In this document: in pieces, positions 7,741 through 16,356 of the stretch
How the letters are laid out: each line of letters begins with the position of its first letter
Numbering within the stretch: position 1 is the first letter of the stretch
NCBI GenBank assembly: GCA_017558555.1
Contig: JAFYUJ010000049.1
Span: 1-49,236, forward strand
Reading direction: 5' to 3'
Source of the DNA: Akkermansia sp.
Lineage (GTDB): Bacteria; Verrucomicrobiota; Verrucomicrobiia; Verrucomicrobiales; Akkermansiaceae
Length of the DNA stretch: 49,236 nt
Program-made: the position numbers and the translations under genes
The notes under the pieces: model-generated
Told to the model about the DNA's origin: nothing
What the model saw: the letters and a program-made list of their open reading frames with translations, nothing else
Database searches by the model: none

Positions 7741-9120
7741 TTAGTCCAGGCTCATTTTGCCGGGATTGAGGATATGAAGCGGGTCGAGCGCCTGCTTGAG
7801 GGCGCGGTGGGCATCCATGGCCGTATCGCCGATAGCTGCGGGGAACCAGGGAGCTTTGGCGAGACCGATGCCATGCTCGCCGGTGATGCTGCCGCCATGC
7901 TCTGTCACCCACCGGAAGAGACGGTGGACCAGTGCATCGGCCGGTTCGCGTATGTCTTTCCCCTGCGCATCCTTGGGCACCATGATGTTGGTGTGGATGT
8001 TGCCATCCCCCGAGTGCCCGAAACAGGCCACGGGGATGCCTGTCTCCTGTTGCATGGATTCGCAGAACTCCACCAGCTGCACCAATTGCGACCGGGGGAT
8101 GACGATGTCCTCATTGAGCTTGGTGAGCCCCGTCGCTTTCAGACTGTACGAGAACTCGCGGCGCAGTTGCCAGATTTGCTCCACTTCATCTTCAGTGCAG
8201 GCCGGGCAGATGGTGGTGGCGCCCGTGTTGTGCAGAATGCGGGTGATGCTTTGCAGTTCTGTGGCCACGGCATCGGCCTGTCCATCAATTTCTACGATGA
8301 TGTGCCCCTGCGCGTCTGCGGGCAAGACCTCATTTTGCAGGTAGGCTCGGGCGGCGGTCAGCGTGTAGGCATCCGTAATTTCGATGGCACAGGGCAGGTG
8401 CCCGCCTTGCAGGATATTTTGCACGGCTTGCGCGGCCAGTGCAAAGCGGGGGAAGGAGGCGTGCAGCGCGGCGCGCGCCGGTGGTGCGGGGATGATGCGG
8501 AGTGTTGCCTTGGTGATGATGCCCAGCATGCCTTCCGAGCCGCAGAAAAGCCCGGTGAGGTCAAAGCCTTGTTTGTTTTTGTGGGTGCGCCCGCCGCAGG
8601 TAAGGATGCGCCCATCTGCCAGCACTACTTCCAGCCCCAGCACGTAGCTACGCGTCACGCCGTATTTCAGGCAGCGGGGGCCACCCGCATTGGTGGCAAT
8701 GTTGCCGCCGATGCTGGATTCTTTGCGTGAGGCGGGATCCGGCGGGTAAAACCAACCGACGCGAGCGCAGGCTTCCTGCAAATCCGCCGTCAGCACGCCG
8801 GCTTCCACCACGGCTACGCCATCTGCCGGATTCAGCTCCACAATGCGTTGCATCGGCGCCGTGGAAATGACCAGGCCCCCACGCACGGGGACACATCCCC
8901 CCACGTAGCCTACGCCGGCACCACGCGGGGTGACAGGTATGCGGTGTTTGGCGGCCACTTTCATGGCCGCAGACACCTGGGCGGTGCAAGTGGCCAGCAC
9001 AACGGCTTCCGGCAGGTGGGCGGCATGCCATTTATCCCCCGCGTGAGCTTCCAGCGTGGGGGTATCCGTATGGACACAGTCGCCCAGTTCGCGTTGCAGT
9101 TCTTCAATCCAATCAGCCAT
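7741..9120 (-). CDS. FAD-linked oxidase, GlcD / D-lactate dehydrogenase-like
   Basis: The protein oxidises an alpha-hydroxy acid (glycolate or D-lactate in characterised relatives) using FAD. The 459-aa length is typical. Residues about 35-215 are an FAD_binding_4 (PCMH) domain with TPRGAGVGYVGG, SSIGGNIATNAGGPR and GSEGMLGIIT. Residues about 220-455 are an FAD-oxidase C-terminal domain ending with GDGNIHTNI and GSITGEHGIGLAK. The partner subunits GlcE and GlcF are absent, so it may act alone like D-lactate dehydrogenases of the same fold. It sits 12 nt after the permease gene and 8 nt before folP, in one run. Confidence 0.88.
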   Translation of the reverse strand: MADWIEELQRELGDCVHTDTPTLEAHAGDKWHAAHLPEAVVLATCTAQVSAAMKVAAKHRIPVTPRGAGVGYVGGCVPVRGGLVISTAPMQRIVELNPADGVAVVEAGVLTADLQEACARVGWFYPPDPASRKESSIGGNIATNAGGPRCLKYGVTRSYVLGLEVVLADGRILTCGGRTHKNKQGFDLTGLFCGSEGMLGIITKATLRIIPAPPARAALHASFPRFALAAQAVQNILQGGHLPCAIEITDAYTLTAARAYLQNEVLPADAQGHIIVEIDGQADAVATELQSITRILHNTGATTICPACTEDEVEQIWQLRREFSYSLKATGLTKLNEDIVIPRSQLVQLVEFCESMQQETGIPVACFGHSGDGNIHTNIMVPKDAQGKDIREPADALVHRLFRWVTEHGGSITGEHGIGLAKAPWFPAAIGDTAMDAHRALKQALDPLHILNPGKMSLD

Positions 9121-9132
9121 GGTGAGTGTGGT

Positions 9133-9924
9133 TTATTCTTTACCTGTACCCCAGCGGCGGTGCAGCCAGGATTCCACGGGGGAGAACAGAATCTTATCAG
9201 CCAGCAAGCCCACCAGGATGATGATGAACATGACGCCGATGACCTGATACATGCGTTGCAGCTCGCGCCCGTAGTGTAAGTATTGACCAATGCCAAAACC
9301 TGAAACCACAGAAACGTATATTTCCGCTGCCATGAGTGAGCGCCAGGCAAAGGCCCATCCTTGCTTCATGCCGCTTACCACAAAGGGCGCAGAGGCCGGC
9401 AGCGTCACAAATACCAGTGTGTGCAGCGGAGTGGACCCCATGGTGCGGGCTGCCCGCGCGTAGATGGGCGGCACGTTTTTCATGCCATTCTGGGTGGAGA
9501 GCAGCACACTCCACAGCGTGCCCATGATGACCACGAAGAGCAAAGCCGCCTCCGTTTGCCCGAACCAGATGCACGCCAGCGGTACCCAACACACGCTGGG
9601 CAGCGCCTGGAGCCCCAGCGCCAGCATGCCGAGGGTATCATTCACGCTGCGGAATCGAGCCGCCAGCATCCCCAGCGGTACACCGATGATAAGCCCGATG
9701 GCATAGCCAATGAGCAGGCGGCGCAGGGTGATGAGCATGGAAAGCGGTATTTTGCCGTTGAGCGTGTTGTCCCACAGGTATTGCCCCACGGTGCTGGGCG
9801 GGGGAAGAACATAGGGCGACCAGAGCGCTATGTCTATCCCCATAAAAGCCAAATCGCCTGTCAGCGCAGCCCATACCAGAATGAGCAACAGGAAGAAGAT
9901 GATGGTGATAAGTACGCGTTTCAT
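9133..9924 (-). CDS. ABC transporter permease, SsuC/TauC/NrtB type
   Basis: The 263-aa inner-membrane protein has about six hydrophobic helices, beginning with MKRVLITIIFFLLLILVW. It has the BPD-transporter EAA-like loop (ARAARTMGSTPLHTLVFVTLPASAPFVVSGM). It forms the channel of the importer together with the adjacent ATPase and lipoprotein. Relatives import sulfonates, taurine, nitrate or thiamin-pyrimidine precursors, and the substrate cannot be read from the sequence. It starts 6 nt after the ATPase stop. Confidence 0.9.
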   Translation of the reverse strand: MKRVLITIIFFLLLILVWAALTGDLAFMGIDIALWSPYVLPPPSTVGQYLWDNTLNGKIPLSMLITLRRLLIGYAIGLIIGVPLGMLAARFRSVNDTLGMLALGLQALPSVCWVPLACIWFGQTEAALLFVVIMGTLWSVLLSTQNGMKNVPPIYARAARTMGSTPLHTLVFVTLPASAPFVVSGMKQGWAFAWRSLMAAEIYVSVVSGFGIGQYLHYGRELQRMYQVIGVMFIIILVGLLADKILFSPVESWLHRRWGTGKE

Positions 9925-9930
9925 GGCGGG

Positions 9931-10743
9931 TTAATCTGATTCAGCTGCGGTGTAGCCTTTGAGGGCAGAGGTGATTTCCTGGGAGAGGTCTGCCAAATCG
10001 TGGTTGTTGATGTTGCGTGGGCGCGGCAGGTTCACGGTGAATTTCTCGCGCACGCGACCGGGGTGGGGTGAGAACAAAATCACGCGGCTGCCCAGGCACA
10101 CGGCCTCGCGCACGTTGTGGGTCACAAAAATGATGGTTTTTCGGCGCTTTTCCCACACATCCTGGATGTCGCCATACAGTCGTTCGCGCGTCATGGCATC
10201 CAGCGCGGAAAAGGGCTCATCCATGAGCAGAATCTTGGGGTTGGGCGCCAGGGAACGCGCCAACGCCACACGCTGGCGCATGCCGCCGGAGAGTTCGTGA
10301 ATGTTGGCGTGGGCAAAGCGATCCATCTTCACCAGGTACAGGTAATACTTGGCTACTTCCAGTCGCTCTTTGTCATTCAGATTGGGCTTTTGCTTGAGCC
10401 CGAACATGACGTTGCCAATCACATCCAGCCAGGGGAAGAGGGCGTGCTCCTGGAACATCATCATGCGGTCTCGTCCCGGCCCGGTGATGGGGGTGCCATC
10501 TATCAGCGCCATGCCGCTGTCCGGTTTCTCCAGCCCGGCGATGATGTTGAGCAGGGTTGATTTGCCGCAGCCACTCGGCCCGACAAAGCAGACAAACTCC
10601 CCTTCGTTGATGGTGAGCGATACGTCATCCAGCGCCCGCACCACCGACCCGTTGTTGGTGATGAAATCCTTGCACACGTGCTCCACGCTGAGCTTGGCGG
10701 TGGGGTAGTTGTGTATCTCTTCGTGTAGTTTTTCCTGTATCAT
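9931..10743 (-). CDS. ABC transporter ATP-binding protein, SsuB/TauB/NrtD type
   Basis: The 270-aa nucleotide-binding subunit has Walker A GPSGCGKST, Q-loop region MMFQEHALFPWLD, signature LSGGMRQRVALARSLA, Walker B ILLMDEPFSALD and the switch His in FVTHNV. The sequence GMRQR and the C-terminal segment resemble the sulfonate/nitrate/taurine subfamily. Its ATG abuts the stop of the lipoprotein gene (TAA then ATG), which implies translational coupling. Confidence 0.95.
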   Translation of the reverse strand: MIQEKLHEEIHNYPTAKLSVEHVCKDFITNNGSVVRALDDVSLTINEGEFVCFVGPSGCGKSTLLNIIAGLEKPDSGMALIDGTPITGPGRDRMMMFQEHALFPWLDVIGNVMFGLKQKPNLNDKERLEVAKYYLYLVKMDRFAHANIHELSGGMRQRVALARSLAPNPKILLMDEPFSALDAMTRERLYGDIQDVWEKRRKTIIFVTHNVREAVCLGSRVILFSPHPGRVREKFTVNLPRPRNINNHDLADLSQEITSALKGYTAAESD

Positions 10744-11724
10744 TTAATGTTCCCGGTAAATGATTCCTTCCAGCGGGGGGACCCGATCCAGTAATCCGCT
10801 CATTTGTGCGTCTTTGACAAATTGTTCCAGCCCCGGCAGGTCGATGGCATCCGTCAGTTTGAGCCGTTGCCATGCCCGGCGCACCAGCTCGGATTCCATG
10901 GGGGCTTGCGTCAGGTGGGTGAGCTCATCGGTGACACGCGCTTGCGCTTCTTCCGGATGCTCTTGAATCCATTGGGTCAGTTCGCGGTGTGCTTTCAATA
11001 TCGCAGCGGCCTCTTGCGGGTGATTGCGCAGCCATGCAACGCGCCCGACCATGACGGTGGTGACAACGTCCGGTTCTTGCACCAGCGCACGGGCATCGGC
11101 CATCATTTCCATGCGGGACACCCAGGGCTCCACCGTCCAGCAGGCATCAATATCGCCTTGCTTCATGAGCTGCAGCTGCATGGAGTTGGGGGTGGGGGCT
11201 ACGCGGCAATCACCTGCGCCTTCCAGGGTGCAGGTCAACCCATTGCGGGTGAGCCAGGCGCGGCAGGATACGTCTTGCGTGTTGCCTAATTGCGGGGTGG
11301 CGATGCTGCGGCCTTTGAAATCTGAGGCTTGGGTGATGCCGCTTCCCGGAGCAACCAGCAGGGCTGCTCCGCCGTTGACCGCTCCGGCCATCAGGCGCAC
11401 TTCTCGTCCCTGCGACACGGCAAAGGCATTCAGCGCCGGACTGGGGCCTACGTAGGTGATATCAACCGTGCGCCCGAAGATGGCCTCCATGGCTGTGGGA
11501 CCGGCATTGTAGGTATACCACTCAATCCGGAAGCCGGGCAGGTAGCGCTCGAACCACCCATGGCCGGTGCGGCTCATGTTGCGCGCAACCAGGGCCTGCA
11601 CATGCGTCACATTGGGGAAGCACCCGATGCGAATGGTACGGCTGTTCGGGTCCTCCCGGTGACATGCCGTGAATACCAGCATGACACAGAGCATCATCAA
11701 CCCGCTGAGAATGCGCTTAACCAT
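10744..11724 (-). CDS. ABC transporter substrate-binding lipoprotein (SsuA/NMT1-like)
   Basis: The 326-aa protein starts MVKRILSGLMMLCVMLVFTAC, a lipoprotein signal with a lipobox ending at Cys21. The rest is a type II periplasmic binding fold: IRIGCFPNVTHVQALVARN, then YTYNAGPTAMEAIFGRTVDITYVGPSPALNAF, then GSGITQASDFKGRSIATPQLGNTQD. This pattern is shared by sulfonate, nitrate and thiamin-precursor binders. An in-frame ATG 12 codons upstream lies just 5' of the predicted -35 box, so it is rejected. The gene heads a six-gene operon. Without sulfonatase or nitrate genes nearby, the ligand is open. Confidence 0.9.
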   Translation of the reverse strand: MVKRILSGLMMLCVMLVFTACHREDPNSRTIRIGCFPNVTHVQALVARNMSRTGHGWFERYLPGFRIEWYTYNAGPTAMEAIFGRTVDITYVGPSPALNAFAVSQGREVRLMAGAVNGGAALLVAPGSGITQASDFKGRSIATPQLGNTQDVSCRAWLTRNGLTCTLEGAGDCRVAPTPNSMQLQLMKQGDIDACWTVEPWVSRMEMMADARALVQEPDVVTTVMVGRVAWLRNHPQEAAAILKAHRELTQWIQEHPEEAQARVTDELTHLTQAPMESELVRRAWQRLKLTDAIDLPGLEQFVKDAQMSGLLDRVPPLEGIIYREH

Positions 11725-11731
11725 TGCCCTG

Positions 11732-11760
11732 AGACTAGCAAAAAAGCGGCTTGGGGTCAA
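11732..11760 (-). promoter_or_regulatory. Promoter of the ABC/GlcD/folP/EFR1 operon, leaderless type
   Basis: TTGACC (11755-11760), a 17-bp spacer, TAGTCT (11732-11737) and 7 nt to the ATG at 11724. Transcription should begin at or next to the start codon. Confidence 0.6.
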
Positions 11761-11815
11761 GACTCAAACGCGCCACGCGGAGGCTCATTTTGTCGAGCCG
11801 TAGCGTATTTTGAGC

Positions 11816-11844
11816 TTGTTTTGGGGCGGGGAGGGTGGTAGCAT
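11816..11844 (+). promoter_or_regulatory. Promoter of the glycosyltransferase gene, leaderless type
   Basis: TTGTTT (11816-11821), a 17-bp spacer, TAGCAT (11839-11844) and 7 nt to the ATG at 11852. A GGGGAGGG string in the spacer could instead be a ribosome-binding site for the ATG at 11843, which overlaps the -10 box. Confidence 0.45.
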
Positions 11845-11851
11845 GTCGCCT

Positions 11852-12787
11852 ATGCTGATATCCTTGGTTGTCCCCTGTTACAATGAGTCCGAAGCCTTGC
11901 GTCCGTTCATGGCCGAATTGACGCGCGTGTTGGATAGTATGGAGGGGGTAGAGGCCGAGGTTATTCTGGTGGATGATGGCAGCCGGGATAACACCTTGGA
12001 CGTGATGCAGGATGTGGCCAAGCAGTATCCCATCGTGCGTTGGCTCTCGTTTTCCCGCAATTTTGGCAAGGAAGGTGCCATCCTGGCGGGGTTGCAGGCA
12101 GCCAAAGGTGATTATGCTGCCGTGATGGATGCTGATTTGCAGGATCCGCCTGCGTTGCTGCCGGATATGCTCAAGGCCGTACGCGAGGAAGGGTATGACT
12201 GCGCCGGCACGCGGCGCGTTTCCCGCAAGGGTGAGCCGCCCATCCGTTCGTTTTTTGCACGCCGGTTTTATCGCCTCATCAATCGCATGTCCACCACCCA
12301 GCTGGTGGATGGATCTCGTGACTACAAATTGCTGTCCCGTAAGGCGTTGGATGCTCTCATCTCGATGCCGGAGGTGAATCGTTTCTCCAAGGGTTTGTAC
12401 GAGTGGATTGGCTTCCGCACCAAGTGGTTTGAGTTCGAAAATGTAGAGCGCGTGGCCGGGGAGACCAAGTGGTCCTTCTGGAGGTTGTTCAAGTATTCGG
12501 TGGAAGGGATTGTGGCTTTCACCACGATTCCGCTCACCCTCTCTGCCATACTGGGGCTCTTGTTTATGGTGATTTCTGCCGTGGCGCTGGTGAGTTTGGT
12601 GATACGCCAGTACCTGTATCATAACTCCGTGGATGGGTGGACCTCGATGGTGTGCATCATCCTGCTGCTCAGCGGTGTTCAGTTGTTCTGTTTTGGTATT
12701 TTCGGGCAATATCTGGCCAAAATGTACATGGAAATCAAGCGCCGCCCGCAGTATATCATCTCCCGCTCATCGGATGAGGAGCGTTAA
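11852..12787 (+). CDS. Family 2 glycosyltransferase, polyprenyl-phosphate sugar transferase type
   Basis: The protein probably transfers a sugar from a nucleotide sugar to polyprenyl phosphate at the inner membrane (DPM1/GtrB/ArnC-like). The chosen start gives MLISLVVPCYNE, the usual beginning of this family. The catalytic half shows ILVDDGSRDNT, FSRNFGKEGAILAGLQ, MDADLQDPP (the metal-binding DxD region) and GTRRVSRKGEPP. Two C-terminal membrane helices (about 220-255 and 270-300) precede a basic tail. The start could also be the ATG at 11843, 3 codons upstream. Its stop shares the four bases TTAA with the stop of the convergent phosphoesterase gene. Confidence 0.88.
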   Translation: MLISLVVPCYNESEALRPFMAELTRVLDSMEGVEAEVILVDDGSRDNTLDVMQDVAKQYPIVRWLSFSRNFGKEGAILAGLQAAKGDYAAVMDADLQDPPALLPDMLKAVREEGYDCAGTRRVSRKGEPPIRSFFARRFYRLINRMSTTQLVDGSRDYKLLSRKALDALISMPEVNRFSKGLYEWIGFRTKWFEFENVERVAGETKWSFWRLFKYSVEGIVAFTTIPLTLSAILGLLFMVISAVALVSLVIRQYLYHNSVDGWTSMVCIILLLSGVQLFCFGIFGQYLAKMYMEIKRRPQYIISRSSDEER

Positions 12788-13602
12788 TGCCCCCATTTCG
12801 AGTATGAGATAATATGCCCGTCCTGCATGTCGACGGCGTAGGGAGTGGCATGTTTGAACCAGGCCCCCGTATTGAATATGGTGCGCTTGCCGTATGTCCA
12901 ATGCCCGTAGCGGTGGAAATGCCCGAGTATCAGGGTCTCTGTTCCCGGTAAAAAACGGCGGATGAAACGCTCCGCCCGCCGGCCGCAGGTGAGCCAGCCC
13001 CATACGATGCGCATGGGACGCTGCGGGGGCCAGAAACAATGCAGGAAGCTGCGCAGGTAACGGTTTTTGATACCCTCGCGGCGCATGATGGGCGGGGTGA
13101 GGGTACACATGGCCCGGGAGAGTTCCAGTCGGGATTCCAGATCGGTATCACAATCGGGAAAGGTGGCTATCAGTTCCCGACAGGCTTTCTTGTTGCGCAG
13201 GTATTCCCAACTCCACGGGGCCACTTCTTTGTAGAGGGCATGCCCGTGCATGGCTGCCACGCGGCCCTGCCAGAAGAGAGCCATCAGGGCGGGGGCGTCC
13301 GGATCATGGTTGCCGGAGATTTCAACCAGTTGAATGCCGCGTTCAGTGCAAAGTCTGCGCAATTCTTCGCGCAGCGCCATGCCGCGCTCTTGCCAGGGAC
13401 ATTGGCGCGTTTCGGCCATATCGCCTACCACTACCAGCATGCCGATGCCCTCCATGCCATCGACCAGTTCTCGGGGGGTGGGGGCTTCGCAGCGCTCATG
13501 CCCATAGTGCATATCTGAGATGAAGCGGACGCGCACACCGGGGGCGGGCTCGATGCGGATGATGCAGCTGGCTGCAGCGGGGCTGGTCCGGCTATCAGGC
13601 AT
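12784..13602 (-). CDS. Calcineurin-like metallophosphoesterase
   Basis: The 272-aa protein carries all metal-binding blocks of the family: [29 protein letters not shown] and GHFHRYGHW. The spacing resembles the UDP-2,3-diacylglucosamine hydrolase/YbbF-like group, but the substrate is unknown. The frame is open a further 13 codons upstream. MPDSRTS at 13602 is preferred because it overlaps the upstream methyltransferase stop by only 8 nt. It is the last gene of the usp operon. Confidence 0.85.
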   Translation of the reverse strand: MPDSRTSPAAASCIIRIEPAPGVRVRFISDMHYGHERCEAPTPRELVDGMEGIGMLVVVGDMAETRQCPWQERGMALREELRRLCTERGIQLVEISGNHDPDAPALMALFWQGRVAAMHGHALYKEVAPWSWEYLRNKKACRELIATFPDCDTDLESRLELSRAMCTLTPPIMRREGIKNRYLRSFLHCFWPPQRPMRIVWGWLTCGRRAERFIRRFLPGTETLILGHFHRYGHWTYGKRTIFNTGAWFKHATPYAVDMQDGHIISYSKWGH

Positions 13603-14194
13603 GGGACTGGCGCTGGCGTACGGCTTCGTACAGACACACACCGGTGGCTACGGACACATTGAGACAGGGCACGCTGCCATACATGGGGATGCGGATGAGA
13701 AAGTCGCAGTTTTCTTCAGTAAGGCGGCGCATGCCGTCCCCCTCGGCCCCCATTACCAGCGCGATGCCTCCTTTCAAGTCCATATCGTACAGGGAGCGGT
13801 CACCGTGGTCGGAGGTTCCCACGAACCAGATACCGGCTTCTTTCATGCTCTTGATGGTGCGTGCCAGGTTGGTCACTTGCACAAAGGGAACTTTTTCTGC
13901 TGCACCCACGGAGACGCGGAGCACCGTTTCCGTGATACAGGCGGCTTTGTCCTTGGGGGCGATGACAGCTGCCACGCCGGCTCCATCTGCTGTGCGCAGA
14001 ATAGCGCCCAGGTTGTGCGGGTCTTGGATGCAATCAAGAATCAGGTAGAGGCCCTGAGGCTGCTCTGCCAGAATATCCTGTAGTGCGCCTTCATCCAGCG
14101 ATTTGACGACGGGGCGGGCAGGGGCTTTTTCGAAACGTGCTTCCGGACGGGCGGTGTGCTTGTTGGCGCGGGCGGTGCGGTCAGAGAACTTCAT
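13595..14194 (-). CDS. SpoU/TrmH-family RNA 2'-O-methyltransferase
   Basis: The 199-aa protein begins with a basic segment (about 1-40, [13 protein letters not shown]). The SPOUT knot carries motif 1 [21 protein letters not shown], motif 2 [11 protein letters not shown] and motif 3 [22 protein letters not shown]. It methylates a ribose in rRNA or tRNA with SAM. It resembles RlmB-type enzymes but lacks a full N-terminal L30e-like substrate domain, so the exact target is open. MKFSDR is chosen as start because the 13 upstream codons overlap tcdA more deeply. Confidence 0.88.
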   Translation of the reverse strand: MKFSDRTARANKHTARPEARFEKAPARPVVKSLDEGALQDILAEQPQGLYLILDCIQDPHNLGAILRTADGAGVAAVIAPKDKAACITETVLRVSVGAAEKVPFVQVTNLARTIKSMKEAGIWFVGTSDHGDRSLYDMDLKGGIALVMGAEGDGMRRLTEENCDFLIRIPMYGSVPCLNVSVATGVCLYEAVRQRQSHA

Positions 14195-14975
14195 CTTGTG
14201 CGGGGGTGGAGGTAAGAATGTGCAGGGCGGCACCGGCGGTCATGAAACCGAACGTGCCGGTGATGTGGGTGGCAGAACCAAAGCCGCTGGCGCAGCCTAT
14301 GCCACCTTTTTGACCGGGTTCGCGCTCGCAGCTCACGCTGCCATCACAGCGCGGGAAACGCGGGCGCTCCGGGGAGTAGACGCAGGGAATGCCTACTTCC
14401 GGGCAGCGGTCGTAGAGAGGGAAATCATAGTCCTTGCGCAGTGTTTTGCGCAGTTGGGAAAGCATGTTGTCGCCACAAGTGCGAGCCAAATCTGCCATGC
14501 AGATGCAGGAGGCATCGATGCGGCCACCGGCGCCGCCGCAGGTCACAATGGGGACTCCGCGTTTCCGGCATTCTGCAATTAAGTGTGCCTTGGGGCGCAT
14601 GGTGTCAATCGCATCGATGACAACGTCCGGCTCTGTGTCAAACAGACGCTCCGGAGCCGATACGGTGTAGAATGACATGAGCGGCACAATGTTAATACCG
14701 GGGTTGATGAGTCGGAGACGCTCTGCCATTACATCCACTTTGGGTTGCCCATAGGTGCCCTGCATGGCGTGAATCTGGCGGTTGGTGTTGGTGATGCACA
14801 GCTCATCCATATCTTGCAGGATGATGGTGCCTACACCGCTGCGTGCCAGTGCTTCTGCCGCCCAGGAACCCACGCCGCCAATACCCACTACAGCCACGCG
14901 TGCTGCAGCTAATCGTTCTGCTGCCGGTACACCGTACAGTCGGGCAATTCCCCCAAATCGTTCGGTATCCATCAT
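14181..14975 (-). CDS. tcdA: tRNA threonylcarbamoyladenosine dehydratase
   Basis: TcdA (CsdL/YgdL) is an E1-like ThiF-fold enzyme that cyclises t6A37 to ct6A37 in tRNA. The 264-aa protein has the nucleotide-binding loop [17 protein letters not shown], then [15 protein letters not shown], the [13 protein letters not shown] segment, [15 protein letters not shown] and the CGGAGGRID block, followed by a Cys-containing C-terminal part ([13 protein letters not shown]). Length fits the family. A general MoeB/ThiF enzyme is less likely because no ubiquitin-like partner gene is adjacent. It overlaps both neighbours slightly, consistent with one operon. Confidence 0.9.
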   Translation of the reverse strand: MMDTERFGGIARLYGVPAAERLAAARVAVVGIGGVGSWAAEALARSGVGTIILQDMDELCITNTNRQIHAMQGTYGQPKVDVMAERLRLINPGINIVPLMSFYTVSAPERLFDTEPDVVIDAIDTMRPKAHLIAECRKRGVPIVTCGGAGGRIDASCICMADLARTCGDNMLSQLRKTLRKDYDFPLYDRCPEVGIPCVYSPERPRFPRCDGSVSCEREPGQKGGIGCASGFGSATHITGTFGFMTAGAALHILTSTPAQDEVL

Positions 14976-15763
14976 TTTTCGTAGATGCGGTTAATGGGGA
15001 TGATTTCCGTGGCTTTACCTGTTTCTGTATCAATGGTGATGCAGGCGCCACTCACAATGGCCGGCCAACCGCCAACGGGGAGTTTGTAGGGCATGCAGGA
15101 CACGTAGCTCATGAGGACGGGCTCGGTATCGCGCCCGATGACGCTGTTGTATGGGCCACACATGCCGGCATCTGTCATGTAAGCTGTGCCACCGGGCAAG
15201 ATGCGCGCATCTGCCGTTTGTACGTGCGTATGAGTGCCCAAAACGGCTGATACACAGCCATCCAGATGGTACCCAAGCGCCACTTTTTCGCTGGTGGCTT
15301 CGGCATGAATGTCGACCAGAATGGCTTTCACCCCATCTTCATGATGCAGGGTGGTGGCTTCTTCCTTGCCTTGGGTGAAGGGGTTGCCGGCACCATTCCT
15401 CATGAAAGTGCGACCATGCAGGCATATCACACCCAATCGGCCACTCGGAGTATCGATAATCACGCGCCCGGAGCCCGGATTGTCGCATTGCAGGTTGAGT
15501 GGGCGCAGGACTCGGGGCTCCGTGTCGAGCCAGAGTGCCAGGTCGCTTTGGTCCCATACATGGTCTCCCAGCGTGACCACATCCACTCCTTTTTCAAGAA
15601 ATTCTCGCGCAATTTTGGGGGTGATGCCTTTGCCTCCCGCAGCGTTTTCTCCATTCACCACAATGGCATCAGCCCCGAATTCCGCTCGCAATTCAGGCAC
15701 GGCTCGGTAGAGCGCCAATCGGCCGGGCTCACCTACCACATCTCCCAGGAAGATTACTCTCAT
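14972..15763 (-). CDS. YmdB-type metallophosphoesterase (TIGR00282 family)
   Basis: The 263-aa protein shows FLGDVVGEPGR, VNGENAAGGKGI, TLGDHVWDQ, VDIHAEATSEK and LGTHTHVQTADA, the full signature of the YmdB family. Characterised members hydrolyse 2',3'-cyclic nucleotides and influence biofilm or motility decisions. The start at 15763 is fixed by an ATGA overlap with the usp stop. The longer open frame upstream runs back into usp. The downstream start of tcdA overlaps its stop by 4 nt. Confidence 0.92.
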   Translation of the reverse strand: MRVIFLGDVVGEPGRLALYRAVPELRAEFGADAIVVNGENAAGGKGITPKIAREFLEKGVDVVTLGDHVWDQSDLALWLDTEPRVLRPLNLQCDNPGSGRVIIDTPSGRLGVICLHGRTFMRNGAGNPFTQGKEEATTLHHEDGVKAILVDIHAEATSEKVALGYHLDGCVSAVLGTHTHVQTADARILPGGTAYMTDAGMCGPYNSVIGRDTEPVLMSYVSCMPYKLPVGGWPAIVSGACITIDTETGKATEIIPINRIYEK

Positions 15764-16263
15764 TTTGTGGTTTTTGCTTTGTTGCCGCAGGGAACAACCG
15801 TCACAGGAATGGTGGCGGCGCGTACCAGCTTTTCGGCCGTATTCCCCAACAGAATAGAGGAAAGCAGGGTGTGGTGGCGGTTGCCAATGACCAGGAGGTC
15901 GATATCGTGCCGCTTGCAGAAGCTGTGCACGCATTCCACGATGTCATCTGCTTCCTCGGCTTTGCCATAGATGGGTACATCCCATTCCCGGCTGACGGTA
16001 GCGGCCAGGTGCTTGGCGCGGGCATCTGCACGCTCAAGCAGGCACTTGCATTCGTTCAGACGCTCGTCAGGAAGCCCAACAGGGGGGATGAAGCCCAGCA
16101 TGCTGTCATCTGTGGGCAAACTGCCGGCGGCATCTATCATGCAAGGCTCCACCGCGTGCAGCAGGTACATTTTGCCACCACACTGCTTCACCATGTTGGC
16201 GGTGAAATCCAACACAGGCTTTGATTCATCGGAAAAGTCGGTCGCTGCCAGTATTTTCATCAT
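15760..16263 (-). CDS. Universal stress protein (UspA family)
   Basis: The 167-aa single-domain Usp starts MMKILAATDFSDESKPVLDF, the usual first strand and helix. It ends with an ATP-binding-type loop, VIGNRHHTLLSSILLGNTAEKLVRAATIPVTVVP, which fits the G-x2-G/H-x9-G-T/S pattern. Usp proteins bind nucleotides and support survival under stress. It is the first gene of a five-gene operon. Its ATG lies 6 nt from a -10 box, so the first of the two tandem ATGs is preferred. Confidence 0.92.
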   Translation of the reverse strand: MMKILAATDFSDESKPVLDFTANMVKQCGGKMYLLHAVEPCMIDAAGSLPTDDSMLGFIPPVGLPDERLNECKCLLERADARAKHLAATVSREWDVPIYGKAEEADDIVECVHSFCKRHDIDLLVIGNRHHTLLSSILLGNTAEKLVRAATIPVTVVPCGNKAKTTK

Positions 16264-16269
16264 GTGCGT

Positions 16270-16298
16270 ATCCTATCACAAACCTGCGTATTAGCCAA
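16270..16298 (-). promoter_or_regulatory. usp operon promoter, leaderless type, fused to terminator
   Basis: TTGGCT (16293-16298), a 17-bp spacer, TAGGAT (16270-16275) and 6 nt to the usp ATG. The -35 box directly continues the U-tract of the upstream terminator (minus-strand reading TTTTTTCTTGGCT). Confidence 0.55.
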
Positions 16299-16329
16299 GA
16301 AAAAAGGGGCAGGTATTTTACACCTGCCC
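16296..16329 (-). terminator. Rho-independent terminator of the 16357-17373 gene
   Basis: On the minus strand GGGCAGGT, a 7-nt loop and ACCTGCCC form a perfect 8-bp stem followed by CTTTTTTCTT. It ends the secreted Pro/Ala-rich protein gene immediately before the usp promoter. Confidence 0.85.
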
Positions 16330-16356
16330 GTTGGGAAATGTGGTTGTTCGAGTGTA

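Noticed and set aside
11725..11760. Upstream ATG for the ABC lipoprotein gene
   Set aside because: The extension spans the predicted promoter and would place 12 residues in front of a good lipoprotein signal.
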